Below, in pieces: positions 12,029 through 24,460 of a DNA stretch of 64,000 bases. This DNA is from Nageia nagi. Lineage: Eukaryota > Pinophyta. Where the stretch lies: assembly GCA_050084985.1 (NCBI GenBank), contig JBITNC010000001.1, positions 184,636,001-184,700,000 of the forward strand, given 5' to 3'. The position numbers and the translations under genes were made by a program. Numbering within the stretch: position 1 is the first letter of the stretch; each line of letters begins with the position of its first letter. The notes beneath the pieces were generated by a model. It made no database searches. It was not told the DNA's origin and saw only the letters and a program-made list of their open reading frames with translations.

Positions 12029-15000
12029 TCAAGCATTTTGGTCCGCAAATAGGAGCTCCAAATACAATTGGTGCAATTGATGAGCTACCTGTATCATAGA
12101 GGGCCTCTCTTCTGGGTTTTCCTTGGTACATTCCACTGCAATCCGCACAAACTGATGCACAGCATTCTTCCTTACAATGGAAGCACGAAAGTTTTCGCTC
12201 TTCTTAGCTCCAATCCATTCCTTGACAACAGGATCAGTGATATCTTCTATTGTTCTATTCTCAGATGCCATTCTTGCCCACTCCACCATTCCTCCACAGT
12301 ATGTATCAACCATGTTGGTGAAATCATCCAAGGGTCTTTTCCCAGTCGCAAGCTCCAACAGCACAACCCCAAAGCTATAAACATCGCCTTTAGACGAAGC
12401 TCGCCCGGATTGAGAATACTCGGGCGGAACATACCCCAAAGTCCCTACCAACATTGTGCTGACATGAGAATCGTTATACGAAATTGTGCGCGCAAGACCA
12501 AAGTCTGTAAGGAAGGCATTACAATTCTCATCCAGAAGGACATTGCTGGCCTTGATATCACGGTGGAGAATGACGGGAAGACATTCATGGTGGAGAAATC
12601 TGAGTCCCCTGGCGGCCCCTACAGCTACCTTGAGCCTCACAGAAAAATCTCTCAGCTTATCAAAAATTAAACTTGGGGGATTCATGTGAAGTCGATCATC
12701 GAGACTGCCATTTGACATGATTTTGTATATAAGAAATCTGTCTTTCCCGGAGACGCAGCACCCGAGCAGAGGCGTGAGATTTTCGTGTCGGACGCGGCCC
12801 AGAGTTTGCATTTCCGCCAAGAATCCTCGTTCCAGTCGCGGATCGTTGTCGTTGAGGTTGAGGCGTTTAACCGCTACGGTTAAAGAGCCTTCACCCATGA
12901 GTTCTATCTCAGCTCTGTACACTATTCCGAATCCTCCTCTTCCAATAATGTGGGCCTCGGAGAAATTATGGGTTGCTGTTTTCATGAGCTGGTGAGTCAG
13001 CCGGTTCTTAAGACACTTATGGAATGTAGACTCGAATATCATCACCTGTCCCCTGGAATCTTCTTCCGAGGCCTTGAAAAATGTTAAGACTCGACGATGC
13101 AGAATAATGAAGACCCAGTAGCCGAGGGCGAAAAGAAGTATCAGTAAAATTGTGCACAGGATTATCATCATCACCCTCCATTTTGATTTTGATGATGATA
13201 TTATGGTTGCATAAGCGCAGGATTGGACGTCCGAAACGGTGCACCTGGGAGGGATTTGAATCGCTGTGGATGATCCAGAACAGGAATTTTGTTTATAGTA
13301 TTCCTGAGTAGGTACCATGCATAGATTGGGATTACCCATACAGGATGTCTCGTTGAATGTAAGGATAATGCCTCCAGGCAACGGTCCCCGCAGTCCCACA
13401 TTATATGAAATGTTGAAGAAGCTGAGTCGATAGAGTTTTACAAAAGTGGAGGGTATTTCTCCTTCCAAAGAGTTGTTGCTGAGATCGAGAGACGACAAAC
13501 ATTGTAGGTTGCCGAGTGCCGAGGGAATCGGACCAAAGAATTTGTTTTGGGCGAGATTGATAACGAACAGGTTCAGGTCTCCAATGAAGTCAGGGATGGT
13601 GGCCGAGAACATATTGTTCTCAAGAAGTAGGGTGGTCAGTGTGGTGAGATTGAGGAATGATTGTGGTATACCGCCCGTAAGCCTGTTTCCCCCGAGTACG
13701 ATGAACCCGGGAACGTTTCTGTATTTGGGACAGAATCCTGGAGGATACTGAACACCACGCAGCATACTCTGCAAGAAATGCCTACATTCCTCAGAATTCT
13801 GGGAATTGAATATGTGAGGATAGTAATGATATAAGGGAATGAATTGAAGCACAGCCTTGCATGTGTTGATTTCTTTTGGGAAGAGGGATTCGTTCTGGGT
13901 ATTTAGTCTGAAGGTCTGTTGGACATTGCGGCCCATGAAACCCAAGGACGCAGGAATCTCGCCGGAGAAACGGTTGTAGCCGGCATTGAAATAGACGAGA
14001 CTGCCGCAATTACCAATTTCCGGCGGCAGCTGCCCTTGTAGATTGTTTCTTGCTACCGAAAGCCATATCAGACGCTGCAATTTTCTAATGGACGATGGTA
14101 TTTTTCCATGGAGATTATTGCTGGACAAATCCAGGCCTTGCAGTTGAGTAAGGTTGCCAATGAGGGGAGGAATTGTTCCCTCTAGAGAATTGGATGCCAG
14201 AAACATGAATTGCAGAGACTGGAGATTGCAGAGCTGATTCGGAATCTTACCTGTCAACCTGTTGAAATTCAGGTTCAGATATTTAAGCTTATGCAGATTG
14301 CCAATCTCCGGCGGAATAAAACCCGTCAGATTGTTTAACTCCATTGTAACATATTCCAAACGAATCAACTTTCCCAGCGCGACAGGAATGGTAGAAGAGA
14401 GCATGTTGCGTGACATTGTTAAGAGTTTTAGGTTTATCAACTTACCTAACTCACAGGGGATTTCTCCAGTGAGGCTAGAATTGTCCATCGCCAAACTTTT
14501 CAAATGTATTAGCATCGACAGCTCCTTAGGAACTTGTCCCCTGAGAGGATTGGAAGAAAGATGGAGAATTTTAAGCGAACTGCAACTTACACGAACCAGG
14601 GGAATACCTCCTGAAAACGAATTATCACGGACATTGAATTCTGTGAGACTTCCGCAGGTATTAAAAAAGCCCTCAGGAATCTTCCCGCTGAACTGATTCT
14701 GGGCCACGTTAAAAATCTTCAATTTTTTCATCAGGGCCAACTCAGGTGCCAAAGAACCCATGAATTTATTCCTTTCCAAATCCAAAACCCTTAAATTCTT
14801 ACAGTTTTGTAACGATGAGGGCAACCTGCCCTCGAATGCGTTATACGACAGATTCAAAACGTGAAGCCTTGGACAGCTAGAAAACAGAGATTCAGGAATC
14901 TCTCCTGATATATTATTGCAGGAAAGATCTAAATATTTTACAGTATTCATAAAGCTACCAAATAATGGAAGGATGTGTCCATGGAGTTGATGGTTTGAAA

Positions 15001-15241
15001 AATTGATGGACACGACATGCTTTTTGGAATGAATAGAACTACACCTGATTCCGTTCCAGAGGCAGGGCTTCAACAGGCTTGAAGGTTTGTAAAGGCCTTT
15101 AATTGATAGCAAAATGTGAACATTCTCCTCGTGCTGTGATTCTGTACTTTGGGAAAAACAAGTATTGAATGTAATGAGAAACAATGCACAGCAGACCACT
15201 AGAAATTTAGGGGCAAGATCATTACTCTGTGCAGTCTCCAT
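12029..15241 (-). CDS. LRR receptor-like serine/threonine kinase (LRR-X, NILR1-like)
   Basis: A single uninterrupted frame of 1,070 residues. I chose the ATG at 15241 (METAQ) because it starts a classic signal peptide (hydrophobic residues ~13-30); an in-frame ATG at 15361 would add 40 residues ahead of it. Domains: N-terminal cap with C60/C67 in LWNGIRC; about 15 leucine-rich repeats (75-436); an island of ~75 residues with several Cys (437-511); about five more repeats (512-625); a transmembrane helix (~690-714); a kinase domain (~760-1055). Kinase motifs are complete: glycine loop GRGGFGIVY 767-775, Lys792, Glu810, HRD 893-895, DFG 913-915, PPE 939-941. It is an RD kinase, expected to be active at the plasma membrane. 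The island with MGRN...TF...N.QN and the overall plan resemble Arabidopsis At1g74360 (NILR1) from memory. Its ligand cannot be told from sequence. No intron is seen, and G+C is visibly higher than in the surroundings. Confidence 0.93.
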   Translation of the reverse strand: METAQSNDLAPKFLVVCCALFLITFNTCFSQSTESQHEENVHILLSIKGLYKPSSLLKPCLWNGIRCSSIHSKKHVVSINFSNHQLHGHILPLFGSFMNTVKYLDLSCNNISGEIPESLFSSCPRLHVLNLSYNAFEGRLPSSLQNCKNLRVLDLERNKFMGSLAPELALMKKLKIFNVAQNQFSGKIPEGFFNTCGSLTEFNVRDNSFSGGIPLVRVSCSSLKILHLSSNPLRGQVPKELSMLIHLKSLAMDNSSLTGEIPCELGKLINLKLLTMSRNMLSSTIPVALGKLIRLEYVTMELNNLTGFIPPEIGNLHKLKYLNLNFNRLTGKIPNQLCNLQSLQFMFLASNSLEGTIPPLIGNLTQLQGLDLSSNNLHGKIPSSIRKLQRLIWLSVARNNLQGQLPPEIGNCGSLVYFNAGYNRFSGEIPASLGFMGRNVQQTFRLNTQNESLFPKEINTCKAVLQFIPLYHYYPHIFNSQNSEECRHFLQSMLRGVQYPPGFCPKYRNVPGFIVLGGNRLTGGIPQSFLNLTTLTTLLLENNMFSATIPDFIGDLNLFVINLAQNKFFGPIPSALGNLQCLSSLDLSNNSLEGEIPSTFVKLYRLSFFNISYNVGLRGPLPGGIILTFNETSCMGNPNLCMVPTQEYYKQNSCSGSSTAIQIPPRCTVSDVQSCAYATIISSSKSKWRVMMIILCTILLILLFALGYWVFIILHRRVLTFFKASEEDSRGQVMIFESTFHKCLKNRLTHQLMKTATHNFSEAHIIGRGGFGIVYRAEIELMGEGSLTVAVKRLNLNDNDPRLERGFLAEMQTLGRVRHENLTPLLGCCVSGKDRFLIYKIMSNGSLDDRLHMNPPSLIFDKLRDFSVRLKVAVGAARGLRFLHHECLPVILHRDIKASNVLLDENCNAFLTDFGLARTISYNDSHVSTMLVGTLGYVPPEYSQSGRASSKGDVYSFGVVLLELATGKRPLDDFTNMVDTYCGGMVEWARMASENRTIEDITDPVVKEWIGAKKSENFRASIVRKNAVHQFVRIAVECTKENPEERPSMIQVAHQLHQLYLELLFADQNA

Positions 15242-15800
15242 GGATATAGTATTAACATGCAGGAGGAGGAGCAAGGGAATGTTAAAGTCTAAGCGAATTG
15301 AGGGATAGGTGAGATGGAGATGGGTAGTTGAAATTCTTGAAAAATAAGAGACCAGGTTCAAATCTCCTTACTACATTGAAACATACCCAAAATTCTATGG
15401 AGTTGATGGTATCCCGGATGGATCACAAGGATTCCGAACATCATATTGATTGCATTCCCGCGTTTAAGCAGGGGAGCTATGCGCAGGAAATGCCGTAAGA
15501 GTCTGAGGGGATATGGTCTAAATTCGAGAAAAGCGGTGATACAACAAGTCGATTTGTTATATTTTACTAAACTCTATACACCGAAGTCATTGAGAGCGGA
15601 AAGAATGATCTTGGACCGAATCCGTGTGGTGGCAGATGGATTCGAAAATAGTCGCATAGTCGAATCGTAAGCAAATATGAAGATGGGCTAAGATCTTTTT
15701 CGAGAGTTTACCAAAAATCACACGATGAGGAGTATGGGGACGCCATTGTAGATATGTGAAGATTCGTTTTAGCATTCATTGACCACAAATCAACTTCATT
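15242..15800 (-). promoter_or_regulatory. 5' flank of the receptor kinase gene
   Basis: This is the upstream region of the minus-strand kinase gene. It is less AT-rich than its surroundings, and CG dinucleotides are frequent at 15400-15680. Two short open frames overlap here on opposite strands (15446-15670 and 15587-15775), but neither has a recognisable domain. I treat the segment as 5' untranslated and promoter sequence. No TATA box or transcript start could be fixed with confidence. Confidence 0.4.
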
Positions 15801-17700
15801 AGATCTGAACATGATAAATTTAATTTATTTGTTGTTTGTTTATTTAATGTTTTGATCTTAAATACTTTATATTTTTTATTTCAAATATTTTGGTAAATGA
15901 TAAAGTTATTATTAAATGTATAAATGTTTAGTCATACAAAGAGGTAGCGGATAGATACATCACATTTCATACTTAAAAGTAATGATTATTGAATAGTTAA
16001 TAACAATAGTAACGTATAAAATTGTCATAAAAAAATTTGATGGCAGGAATCACAAGTTCATTAATACTCCACTACCATAAAAGAACAAGTATATATAAGA
16101 TCATGCTATTAAATCATTGGAGAGGTATCTTTGGGAGTATCTATTGTCTCATCATTATGCATCCACACATTCTTGGAAATCACAACCCATCTAGTATTCA
16201 GGAGGCTATCATACACCTCTTGCCAAACTGGCTAGTAGTGGTTTCATTAACTACAACCCCATTGACCATATTCCATCCATCGCTCACTGTTATACCATCA
16301 TTACCACCTTTATCAATACATGCGCTCTAGCTATTGCCTCCTTCATCAATGCCAACACTCGAGCCATCAATTTGGTGAGAAGAGCTTAAGCGAGTTCTCT
16401 AGCAATCAACTTAGTAGGGTGAGCTTGGGCAAGCTTCCCATCCATCAAAGTAGCAAGTGGAACTAAGGTTTGGTAACCACAGACTACTGTTTATGTGCGA
16501 ATGCATTCTAGCATGACCTGGAGTTTGGTACTTCCCTTGAGGGGGAAGGAAACGATGTTGTCTGGACCTTGATCTCTCTCAACAATTTGACTCACTTGAC
16601 ACTTTACTAATAGTGTAAGGAATGTTGCCCCAATGTTTGATAAACTTCTATAAATGGCCAACCTCCAAGTTGACTTTGGCAACTTGAGCTGAGATTTGTA
16701 ACTAAGTATCATGAAACATATAATCTTATCAAAAAGGGGGTAATCTATAGATGGAACTTTCTCTACAAACATGATCTTCTTTATGGAAGTTCAAATATAG
16801 AATAAAATGTTGATTTTAAAAATATATAAGAATTCTAAAAGAGGTAGAGAAAATTTAGGAGGGTCTCTTAAGAGATTATGAAACCAAGTTGATGGATGAT
16901 GCAAAAAAATATAATTTACATATACTTTTCTTTTGGAAATATAGTTTGAGACCAAATTTTAAAATTCAACAAAACTTTTAAAAAAGTTTAGGAAAAACTA
17001 AAAAAGGCCAAAAATACTATACAAGGAAAGAACTTCTAAAATTTAGTAAAATTCATTAGGAAGGAAAAATTCAAAGAATTTGGTGCATATATAGATTATT
17101 TGTAAATATGGAAAAAAGGGCCTATAAAGGATCTCATCTAATCCCATGCCTTAATATCTTTGTTGTAAATCTAGAACAAATGTGTAATTAATTCTTCATT
17201 CCCACATAAGGGGTAAGTGGGATTGTCAACCCCTAGATGCTTAAGTCTATGGCCAAAGGAAAGACCATAAAAAATCATGCTCTACACAAAAAAAAAGCAT
17301 TCTTTAGATCAATATACTTTGCCTAGACCAACTTAAACCAAGCTCTCTGCCTTATCTTAAAGGAGAACAAGTCTCATTGCTCATTGAATATCTCTAAACC
17401 ATTTCCATTCTAACCCTCATGAATTTTCTCTAAACCATTTCCATTCTCACCTAAACATTTCCATTGCAAAAAGAGGCCAAGAAAATATTGTTACCTCTCA
17501 CCTAACCATTTCCATTGCTTAGCTTTTTAATTAAATAAAGGAATATCTTTGAACCATTTCCATTTTGACCACCAAGGATGTTGGGCTTTATTCTCAAGGT
17601 TGGGCTAAAGAGAAAATAGTATACAACAAGTCATCATGTCATAAGTAATTTTATCTTTTGGTTTCACCACATGAAGTTTTTAAAATCATCCTAGGGGATC
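15801..17700. other. intergenic stretch without recognised genes
   Basis: AT-rich sequence with short open frames on both strands and no identifiable domain. From 17399 to 17563 the phrase CCATTTCCATT or a close variant recurs five times at irregular spacing. The right end may be the degraded 3' part of the minus-strand LINE relic that follows. Confidence 0.4.
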
Positions 17701-19445
17701 CAATCTTTGGAATACAAGAAAAAAAAATTGAAAATAGAAAAATTCCTTTTTTAGAAAAACTCTTGGCATGTATCCATTGGATTTTCATTAAAGGCTAGTT
17801 TTGAAACTGAATCACAAGGGACCACCAAATATAGAGAAAAGCTACAAAAGCTCCTTTGTGTGTCCAAATCCTTTCCACTAAAGTCACAACATAATTGCCT
17901 CCCAAGCCATCCATATTCTTTTAATAATGTATCCCATAATTTTGATAGGAATTGAGGCCACAACAATGGAAGGTAAGTCCAAGCCTTTACAGGATTTCCT
18001 TCCATAAGGTAGGATTTGGGAAACATAGTATTTGATTAACACCTTCCATGCTTTAGATCCTTTTAGTACTCTGATAATGCACTTAGAACTCAAGGCTAGT
18101 CCCTAGCACTAGTAGTCAAAAAGCTCTAAGCCCCTAAAATCCTTAAGAAAGTAACAAAATTCCTAGGATACCTTATGAAATCCTTTTGTTTGCTTGGATT
18201 GGCCCAAAGAAAGTATCTAAGAAGCTTTTCTAGTTTCTTGTAATAGGACTAAGAGGGAACCCATTTTGAAGAATAGTAGATATGCATTAATGCTAAAACC
18301 TTTGAGCAAATTTGAAACTTACCAATAAGAAAGAGCTTTTTGGTAATTCAATAAGATAACTTTTTCTCAACTCTATGTATTACATAGTCCCACAATTAGG
18401 AGGAGTGCTCTAAAAAGAAAAAGAGATGTCCAAAAACTTAAAAATCTACTCAGGTTGAATCCACTATCACTAAAATTGGTCGAGCTAGTATGACATCTCC
18501 TTGGGAGAGTGTCTATATTAAGAAGTCTTTCTCCATTGAATTATAGAACCATAAGTTTTACAAAAAGTGTTCAAATAAGAAAGGGCTTGATATACTAACT
18601 AGCTATCTTCCTTAAGAGTAACTAGAAAAGAGTCATCATAAAAGTGATCATATATCAATTTCTCATGGTTACCTAGAACAGAGATTCCATGAACCAACCT
18701 CAGAGAAGCTTTCCTGGCTAACAAATAGTCAAAAGGTTCAACAACAAGCACATATAGAGAAGAGATTAGTAGACACTCCTATCTCATAGACCTAAAAAGG
18801 TTGATAATTTTAATTTGGATTCCATTTAAGGTGAGCATCATTGATGCATTACTAAAGACCATCCAAACTAAACTTAAAAAATATGGGCCAAAACCAAGAG
18901 CTTTGAGCATGTCTAGGATGAAGTTCTATTCAATTCTATCATAGGATTTTTCAAATTTAATCTTTATGAAAAGAACCTCTTGCTAAGAGGCTCTATCCCA
19001 TTCCATACCTTCCCAAACAACAATGTCATTATCAAGAATATATATGTTACAAATAAAACCTATTTACTTTTGTTTGATAATCAATATGAGCAAAGGTTGA
19101 AGCTACAAAGCAAACAATTTAGCAATAATTTTATACCTCACATTGATCATACTAATCAGATATCAATTAGTGATAAGATTAGGATCCCCAAGATTAGTAA
19201 TAAATTTGATGTTACCTTTTGTTTTATCATAGAGGATAACAATATTGAGGCTAGGGTCTCTTGGTAGACATAGATGAGATCGAGGTGAACCAAATCTTAA
19301 AGCTCCTTGTAAAAATCAAAAGGAAATTCATCTAGGCCAAGGGCTTTCTCATTAGCCATATAAGTATGAGCTTATGACAAGTCTTCAAGAGAAATAGGGT
19401 GCTCATAATCCTCCCTTTAAGAATATGAAAGCTTTTCTATACCAC
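17701..19445 (-). pseudogene. LINE (non-LTR) reverse transcriptase relic
   Basis: On the minus strand the reverse-transcriptase blocks of a plant L1-type LINE follow each other in order, broken by frameshifts and stops. About 19430-19270: an ANEKALGLDEFPFDFYK-like block (family 'GKSPGLDGF..EFYK'). About 19200-19090: a 'NVRYKIIAKLFALQLQPLL' block. About 18970-18920: FEKSYDRIE with the following Trp now a stop. About 18645: FYDD in place of FADD. About 18240-18140: a 'LLRYFLWANPSKQKD' block typical of the post-RT region. The order and spacing identify it clearly. The endonuclease domain was not found upstream. It is non-functional and old. Confidence 0.75.
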
Positions 19446-20531
19446 TCTACAATATTTTACAAGAGTAGTTTGTCTATCCGAAGAAAATTATTTCACATTA
19501 AAGACCTACTGATAGTGTTTGACAAAAATATTGAGTTTGGGGATGGAAAATCAGTAGGGAGTTATGTATATATGAAGGGCTAAGATCACATATTACCTTT
19601 GAATTCTCTTCATTGGGAAAACAAAATAAAATAAACCTTCAGTCAAATTTTGAATCCCCTCAACTTTAATGTCATAAGATGTACAATAATTATGATTCTA
19701 GCTATATTATAGAATGAATGGGAATGTGACCCATAAAATATCCAATGAGGTTGTGGCTCTCCAACTAGCTGCAAATGCAGTTAAACTCATCAACAAGAAT
19801 GATAACATAAAGAATAGGGGATTACCTCATGAGACACCTTTGGGATTAACTTCCTTGGTTTGTTACCTGATACTATTACTTCTTCTAGTAGCTTCAATGC
19901 AGTTTGAAGCTACCAAAATGATATTTTCCATAATATAAAGCAAAACACCTCCTAAATAGTGAAAAAGGCTATTACATGGTGGTCAAAGCAAATTGTATTG
20001 TACTCCATAAAAACCAATGTGGTATGAAACCCTACATGAACAATCACTTTAATTTCAAATATTTTTTTAAAATTTTATTATTAATTTTACATCAATTTAT
20101 TATATAATATTCATTTTCTTCTATTATTAATAAGGTTGAGGTTTGATGATTATCATCACATTCATCAATGTAGATGCTTTTAACTATCAATTTTTTTGCC
20201 ATATTTGAGCCACTATCTCCCAAATCCAAATAAGATAAAGTTGTATAAAGGTTAAAAAAGTTAAAGTTTAGTCTTGGTAGAGACATTCCAATGGTGGGGA
20301 TACTCAACTTGCAACAACATGTTATGGATTCCATTGGCTAGAGGGGTGCATTAATAAAAGGCTAAGGGTCCTTTTCAAAACCTTCAATGTACTAAGTAAA
20401 ACAAAATTTATGTTTACATCCCAATGAAAAAAATAATTACAATGATTTTGATCTTGAAGATCATCATAATAATTTTTAGTATATAAATATTATTATAACA
20501 ATATACTAGTAAGATGTTAATAGGTTAATCA
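19446..20531. other. intergenic stretch left of the 20.5-kb LTR element
   Basis: No gene or repeat could be supported. The open frames at 19714-19938 and 20092-20334 carry no recognisable domain. The last five bases (AATCA, 20527-20531) are the likely target-site duplicate of the element that starts at 20532. Confidence 0.4.
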
Positions 20532-21425
20532 TGACCCGTAAATAGGAGTGGACTACCCCCTCTCTTAATGAATCAATTCACACTTAGAAAATTTGAAACT
20601 AAGTGCTTATGGAATTGAAAAGAGTAAAGGCAAAAAATAAACAATCACAAAAAATTTAAAGGACTCAGCAAGATACCTTGGTTTGGCACTCTCTAACCTA
20701 CATATAGAAAAATGCTCCTCTTATTCAATGGTATTTTTGGTGATTAATAGCAAGACTCAAAGGGATATTCTATCCTTCAACTCTTCTCTTAACCTTTTGA
20801 CACTTCTAAGCAGTTTAAAACCTTCATACTCATCTCTTGGCTGAAACAAAGGAAACACTAGCCTTTTTTAAATTTTAGGTTTAAACTATATCATCAAAAC
20901 AAATTTAGAATTATATGTAAAGTAATCATAGACTTCCACAATCCATATTTCTGATCTCTTATTCAATAGACTACCAAAAAATTTGAACCCACCTCATGCT
21001 AATAGCCTGCCTCTTTATATTTTACAAAGGTCTTCTTTTAAGTGACATTATAACAATAATATCCCTTGACTCTATTTGGCGAATAACAATTAAATATTGT
21101 TATTATCTATCTTAAATCACTATAGATCATGTTGTTTGAATATTCTCATCTTATAGATATTCTTAGCATAAACAGTTTTGAGGTTTTATCTTCAAATTTT
21201 GCACAAAGCCTTTACAATAATCAACTTCAAAATAGATAGTTACCTCCATGCATTGTATCACACAATCTTGAACTAATCCTTTTAGGGATAACAAGTTGAA
21301 ACAAATTCTATGAACTTGTCATCATGCTTAATATGGGATGTCAACTAAAATTAGAACCATATGAATATGAGATGGATGTTTACCATAAAATAGATTAATA
21401 GCCTCAAATAGATGTCTATCGCTAT
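20532..21425 (-). repeat. 3' LTR, distal part (copy A)
   Basis: Matches 29645-30530 of the 5' LTR, starting at TGACCCGTAAATAGGAGTGG (5' LTR: TGATCCATAAACAAGAGTGG). Homology ends near AATAGATGT at about 21420, where caulimovirid-related sequence begins. About 680 bp of this segment is also present in copy C at 26000-26680, so the two parts overlap rather than abut. Confidence 0.75.
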
Positions 21426-21579
21426 TTCTACCCAATGATAAATCAATTTGTGTAAAAGGTCATTAGTGAGTTATGCATCAGTCAGAGAGCCACTAAAGTA
21501 ATCACAACTCATGATTTTGGTATTACACCTTCTATATGCCATAAATAATTATTTCTCGATTATGGTTGTAAGATAAAAA

Positions 21580-24460
21580 AAACTTATATGAATAAACCAA
21601 GAAAGCCATATAGATCTTATGTAAAGAAGCCCAACCAAAGGATACCAAAACCATGTTCTTGTTACCCCAAAAAGAGATTTTCCAAAATATCTCATAAATT
21701 CAAAAAGAGAGATCAAGGAATTGGTGGGAAAACATGTTTTAATTATGGTGAGAAAGGTCACTTTAATTCGAGTTGTACCAAGCCCAAAAAGAAACAAATC
21801 AAAGCAATGATGAATAAGTTAAAAGCAATGAGAGAAAATAAGCCTACAAACTTTGATGAATTGGATTTGTATTCTAAGTATTTTGAAGAAGAAGAATCTG
21901 ATACATAGTCATATTCTAGTGAGTACACAATGGATAGTGACTCTAATGAGTCCTATCAGTCTTACTCTAAAAAAGAGTATTAATTAGCCTCAGATGATGA
22001 GTGTTGCATTCACTATGGGTATATGATGAGAAGGTCGAATCTCACTGATCCAAAAGAAATTGCAAGGCCACCCCAAGATACCATTCAAAATCTTATTAGT
22101 CAATGGGCTAGAGCTCTTGTTAGTGATTATACCACAAAATGCTTGAATCTCACATAAAGAGATTAAAGCTACATGACAATCCTCCTCAACCAATAAGAGC
22201 TACTCCTCTTCCATCATACACAAAGATCATGGAAAAAGCAAAGTCAAAGATACTTACTATCCCTTAAGAAATTCAAAATCTTAAAAGAGAATTAAAGAGG
22301 ATAGATAAGTTAGAATAAAGAGTAGATCAATTAGAGAAGGATAAGTATAAGCTTTATTAGGAAATGTAGCCAGGAACACATTAGATCCAAGGACCATCCA
22401 AGAATTATAGTGAATTAGATTTGGATTTAGATTTTGCTGAGGAAGCAGAACCAAGCATAAGATTTACTGATAATGTAGGACCAAGCAAAATCCTCATCAA
22501 AGAATAAGATAAAGCAACTATTTATGATGATCCACTACCATCACCAGAAGAACTAGTAAATCTTGAAGTACTAAAAGTAAAACTTATGATAGCAAACCTT
22601 AAATAAATCAAGGTAGATGTGTTTCTCACTCCTATTTTAACCTAAGAGTTCACTACTTTCTTAGATACTGGAGCTACTGGTAGTATTATTCATCCTCATA
22701 TTGTTCATCCTAGATATGTTATTCCCTACTCTGGTATATTCAGTTTCATTGATGGTTCTATGGTCTCTACTAAAGGTCAAGTTGAAAATTTGAGATTTAT
22801 CTTTAATAGAAAATATTTTTTCCATGATTTCTTAGTTTTAGATTCAAGGACTAGAATGCTGTTAGGATTTGATTTATTTGAGAAATATATCCCTATATCT
22901 TTCACAAAAACCACTTTTCAAATTACTATGAAATATGGTATATTAGAAAGCCCTTATACTACATTTAGCAAAAAGAGTTAGATTTCATTCCTTTAAAAAA
23001 AGTAGAAAATAGACTAGCAGTCCTAAGCCTAGAAAAAAGAAGGGTTACTGCATAGTCTCAAATCCAAAAAGAAAGAATGAAATTAGTCAGTTTCTACAGT
23101 CTTTAGTAAAGGATTATTGTTTAGAAGATCCTCAAGCTTTTTGGAGCTGAGAATATTATGAAGTTAGCCTCCCTCTAAAACATGAAAAAATAAAAGTCCC
23201 TACAAAGGCTAACTATATTGCTATGTCTACTAAAGATAGGAAAGTTATGATAGAAGAAATAAAAGAACTCTTGAAGAAAAAACTAATCAAAAAATCTTCT
23301 TCTAGTTGGGCTTGTTCTACATTTTATGTGGAAAAATATTCTAATATTGTTAGAGGTAAAAAATGACTTGTCATTAATTATAAACCTTTGAATAAATCCT
23401 TACAGGATATTAGACATCCAATTCCTAACAAGGTTGATCCGATTAGAAGGTTAAAGGATTGTGTTATTTTTTAGAAAAAGATGGGTACAATACTGGCTTT
23501 GTAGTACCAGTCTTAAATAGACACTATGAGTAGAATGTCATGCCCTTCAGCCTAAAAAATGCTCCATTAGAGTTTCAAAAAAAGCATGGACAATATCTTC
23601 TTAGAAAAGGTACAAGAATTTGCTATTAGGTATATATATGATATTCTTATTGCTTCACTATCTTTAGATGAGCATTTCAAACATTTAATGATTTTCAAAG
23701 AACTAGTTATTGCTCATGGCTTAGTCCTTTCTGCCAAAAAGGTGATTCTATTACAAACTGACATTAAGTTCTTGGGGCATAAGATTAGTAATGGCTCTAT
23801 TTAGCTACAACCACATGTACTTTCCTTTGTACATAATTTTCCTGATAAAATTATTAATAAAAAAACAACTACAAAGGTTTCTTGGTTGCTATAATTATAT
23901 CTCTCCATTATATGAGAAATTTGCATTTGACAGAAAGTTGCTTAATGAGAGACTTCAAAATGATCCTCCAACATGGACTGAAAAACATATTGTTGCAGTA
24001 TGAAGAATTAAAGAAAGATGTGTTAATCTTCCTCCAATGTAGATTCTAGATAATCCAATCCAAAGGTGTTAGAAATTGATGCATCTAATGAAGGATGTGA
24101 TGTTGTCTTAAAATAATGTCAATAAGATGCAAGTGGTAAGGTTGTAGAATCCATCTATTCTTATGCTTCGGGTTGTTGGAAAGGTGCACGGTTAAAGTAT
24201 CATTCTACAAGACAAGAGATATTAACTTCCAACATGGGCATTAAGAAAGTTTAGTTATATATTTGTAATGTTCTATTTGTTCTTAGATCTGATTTCATTA
24301 ACATGAAAGGATCTCTTCAAGGTAAACTTGTCGAAGATTCTACTTCAGCACTTATGGTAAGAATTTAGTCTTTCTTTTCCTATTTCAATATTACATTCAA
24401 ATATTATAAAGGAAGCAAAAATGTAGTTGCTAATTTTTTGTCTAGAGAAGCCCTTCTCAG
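21580..24460 (+). pseudogene. caulimovirid coat-end / protease / RT / RNase H relic
   Basis: Broken remains of a caulimovirid polyprotein. A Lys-rich segment with one zinc finger (21735-21776) ends the coat-protein part; its second Cys is Tyr (21744-21746). A charged linker follows. The aspartic protease spans about 22610-22981 with its D-T-G at 22664-22672. Reverse transcriptase runs from about 23220 to 24000; its catalytic YxDD is altered, the first Asp being Tyr (23637-23639). An MPF-type motif precedes it near 23540. RNase H runs to about 24450 and ends in a motif resembling ADFLSR with the Asp lost. At least six in-frame stops and several frame changes are visible. The closest known kin are plant pararetroviruses; the genus cannot be set by eye. 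Confidence 0.78.

Noticed and set aside
12068-12670. 200-codon plus-strand open frame over the kinase gene
   Set aside because: It lies antisense to the kinase coding sequence, has no domain, and is explained as a shadow of a long G+C-richer gene.
14262-14696. 144-codon plus-strand open frame
   Set aside because: Antisense shadow of the LRR-encoding region; its Leu/Ser/Ile-rich composition reflects the repeats on the other strand.
15446-15775. Short genes upstream of the kinase
   Set aside because: Two overlapping open frames of 62-74 codons on opposite strands without domains; more likely promoter and 5' untranslated sequence.
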